This document shows positions 62,827 through 64,000 of a stretch of 64,000 nt of DNA, piece after piece; the first letter of the stretch is position 1; each line of letters opens with the position of its first letter. Made by a program: the position numbers and the translations under genes. This DNA comes from Marinimicrobium locisalis (GTDB lineage: Bacteria; Pseudomonadota; Gammaproteobacteria; Pseudomonadales; Cellvibrionaceae), in assembly GCF_039822625.1 (NCBI RefSeq), contig NZ_JBDLLG010000024.1, positions 26,311 through 90,310 on the forward strand, in the 5' to 3' direction. The notes under the pieces are model-generated. The model did not search any database and had not been told where the DNA came from. It saw nothing but the letters and a program-made list of their open reading frames with translations.

Positions 62827-63903
62827 TTACGCACTCAATAAAGATGAGTCATCGGCGTACCAGTACTGGTTGCCCTTCCCAAAAGTACAGCGGGCTGCCG
62901 CTCGAACCGAAGGCAATTTTTTCACCGCCCCCAGCACCATTACGCTGCCAGCACCAACTGCCAAAGCTGCGGAGTAGTAATTACCGGAAAGCAAACTATC
63001 CATTGCATTCTGAGCAACCTTGGGAATGCCATCCAGCCCTCCTGCGGAAGCCGCTATCGCTCCGGCGGCCACACCACCGGTGCCCGCCTTTTTAAGCGTG
63101 GCCTTGCCCATTTCGCCGGCAACGTTTCGAAGGGTTGTCCAGTTTTTCAAATCACGATTATTGGTATTCATACCAACATATTTCATTCCGGCATCAACAC
63201 ACAGTTTCTTCAACTCCTTCTCGCTCGAAATACTAGGATTAGAAAAGTAGACACACTGCCCCGTTCTCCCAACGGTTTCTGGATACATCGCACGCGTCCC
63301 TGCGTCGGCCAACGGCTTTTGTTTTAGAATTTTCGCAGCCTCCTTGAATGTAGCCGTTCCTGCATCATGGACCAGCCAGTTTACAGGAATTTTATTTTTA
63401 TCACTTTGCTGAATGATCGATGCAAGGTCCTCTGCCACCGTTTTGTCTTTATGAGCTCCTTTCTCAACCCAATACATTGAGAACTCATTACCTGATTTTT
63501 CTGCGTCAGTCGGAAGAACATAGTTCTCTTTACTATAACCGCCTACAATATGTTTCCCTAACAAGCTTCCCGCCAAATTAACGTTTTCAAACTTTCCCGA
63601 AACCGCAGCGTAATGAGCCTTGGACTCCTTACTTGTCCAGAGCTTATCACCGTTAAACTTCTCAACGCTGTCCTCAACTTGCCACCGATCCTGCCTTCTA
63701 ACCACCCTATACAATCCAGACCTTTCTCGCGAGAAAGAGCCATTCATAACCAGTGATTCAATCAGTACGTCGCCATTGAAAACTTTGTAGTAAAGCTCGA
63801 CATTACCAGCTTTACTAGTTTTTATATCGCCTGCTGGATTTAAACTCCGACCACCACTTGCGTTCGCGTTTAACGCTACAATGGCCCTGTAAGCGCTTGT
63901 CAA
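62827..63903 (-). CDS. Unrecognised protein, probably 5'-truncated or interrupted
   Basis: The frame can start only at TTG 63903, without a ribosome-binding sequence, giving 358 residues. Upstream, protein-like sequence (EFYEEPRIKDEYRSNYH) continues in the same frame for 20 codons to a TAG at 63964-63966, and beyond it the frame is open to the window end, so the real gene may be longer with a nonsense change. Visible parts: a beta-rich N-terminal region (NVELYYKVFNGDVLIESLVM), a middle part with VNWLVHDAGTATFKEAAKIL and VYFSNPS, and a C-terminal Ala/Gly-rich hydrophobic segment (YYSAALAVGAGSVMVLGAV). I recognise no family. The two paralogues follow it on the same strand. Confidence 0.55.
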   Translation of the reverse strand: MTSAYRAIVALNANASGGRSLNPAGDIKTSKAGNVELYYKVFNGDVLIESLVMNGSFSRERSGLYRVVRRQDRWQVEDSVEKFNGDKLWTSKESKAHYAAVSGKFENVNLAGSLLGKHIVGGYSKENYVLPTDAEKSGNEFSMYWVEKGAHKDKTVAEDLASIIQQSDKNKIPVNWLVHDAGTATFKEAAKILKQKPLADAGTRAMYPETVGRTGQCVYFSNPSISSEKELKKLCVDAGMKYVGMNTNNRDLKNWTTLRNVAGEMGKATLKKAGTGGVAAGAIAASAGGLDGIPKVAQNAMDSLLSGNYYSAALAVGAGSVMVLGAVKKLPSVRAAARCTFGKGNQYWYADDSSLLSA

Positions 63904-64000
63904 ATGATAGTTCGATCTATACTCATCTTTTATTCTTGGTTCTTCGTAAAACTCTGTGGAGCGCTACGGCAGCATATCGAGCTTTCCACAGTGAAACAGT

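Noticed and set aside
62598..63095. A plus-strand frame with a strong-looking GGAGGAG before ATG 62625
   Set aside because: Its second half is antisense to the end of the unrecognised minus-strand gene and is Pro/Ser/Arg-rich; the sequence before ATG is probably a chance match. The 62606-62826 gap otherwise shows nothing.

Overview
The window is a GC-rich chromosomal segment of a Gram-negative gammaproteobacterium. Three things point to the Cellvibrionales (Saccharophagus/Microbulbifer/Marinimicrobium type): the block dsbD-aroQ-accB-accC-prmA-(DUF3426)-dusB-fis-purH-purD in gammaproteobacterial order, a secreted ricin-domain PL3 pectate lyase, and FabV as enoyl reductase. The exact genus is inference. 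I saw no rRNA, tRNA, insertion sequence, CRISPR array or phage.

Layout. 1-6.7 kb: 3' end of metE, a small hypothetical gene, a seven-repeat beta-propeller lipoprotein, a PTPS-like protein and two membrane-lipid acyltransferases (lpxL-like, yihG-like). 6.7-12.6 kb: fabV, a MAPEG protein and the D-2-hydroxyglutarate dehydrogenase ydiJ. Between these genes lie four copies of an intergenic palindromic element (conserved core, long perfect arms that differ in every copy) and one unrelated hairpin. 12.6-24.9 kb: a YhbW-like oxidoreductase, purC, a DUF349 protein, a DUF5924/DUF2914 membrane protein, an Asp-box propeller, the pectate lyase, and a two-subunit DUF4212/sodium:solute symporter closed by a clear terminator. 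25.0-31.5 kb: a SUKH protein, an SbtA-like bicarbonate permease divergent from a LysR regulator with two perfect palindromes between them, a triple-PAS GGDEF-EAL protein, an ICMT-like protein and a cytochrome c lipoprotein.

31.8-45.1 kb, all on the minus strand: an overlapping MlaA lipoprotein/MMPL-type RND pair; then, downstream of a well-formed FNR/Anr-type class II promoter, a helical protein, a copper-type P-type ATPase, a DUF2933 peptide, a thymidine/AMP-phosphorylase family enzyme, a PRPP-synthase-like enzyme and a beta-CASP nuclease. These are followed upstream by DUF2333, PCu(A)C and a lipoprotein. The ATPase, PCu(A)C and DsbD suggest copper handling and periplasmic redox work; the FNR/Anr box suggests induction at low oxygen.

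45.3-56.6 kb: housekeeping genes for disulfide exchange, aromatic and fatty-acid precursors, tRNA modification, nucleoid structure and purine synthesis. 56.8-60.8 kb: a compact porin / PstS-like binding protein / Cache-GGDEF-EAL cassette that may couple ligand uptake to cyclic-di-GMP. 60.8-64.0 kb: a visibly AT-richer accessory tail with an unrecognised protein of broken or partial appearance followed by two tandem paralogues, one frameshifted. Its order resembles an effector with duplicated immunity genes, but this is inference from layout only.

The strongest candidates for undescribed biology are the palindromic element family with copy-specific stems and this AT-rich tail.
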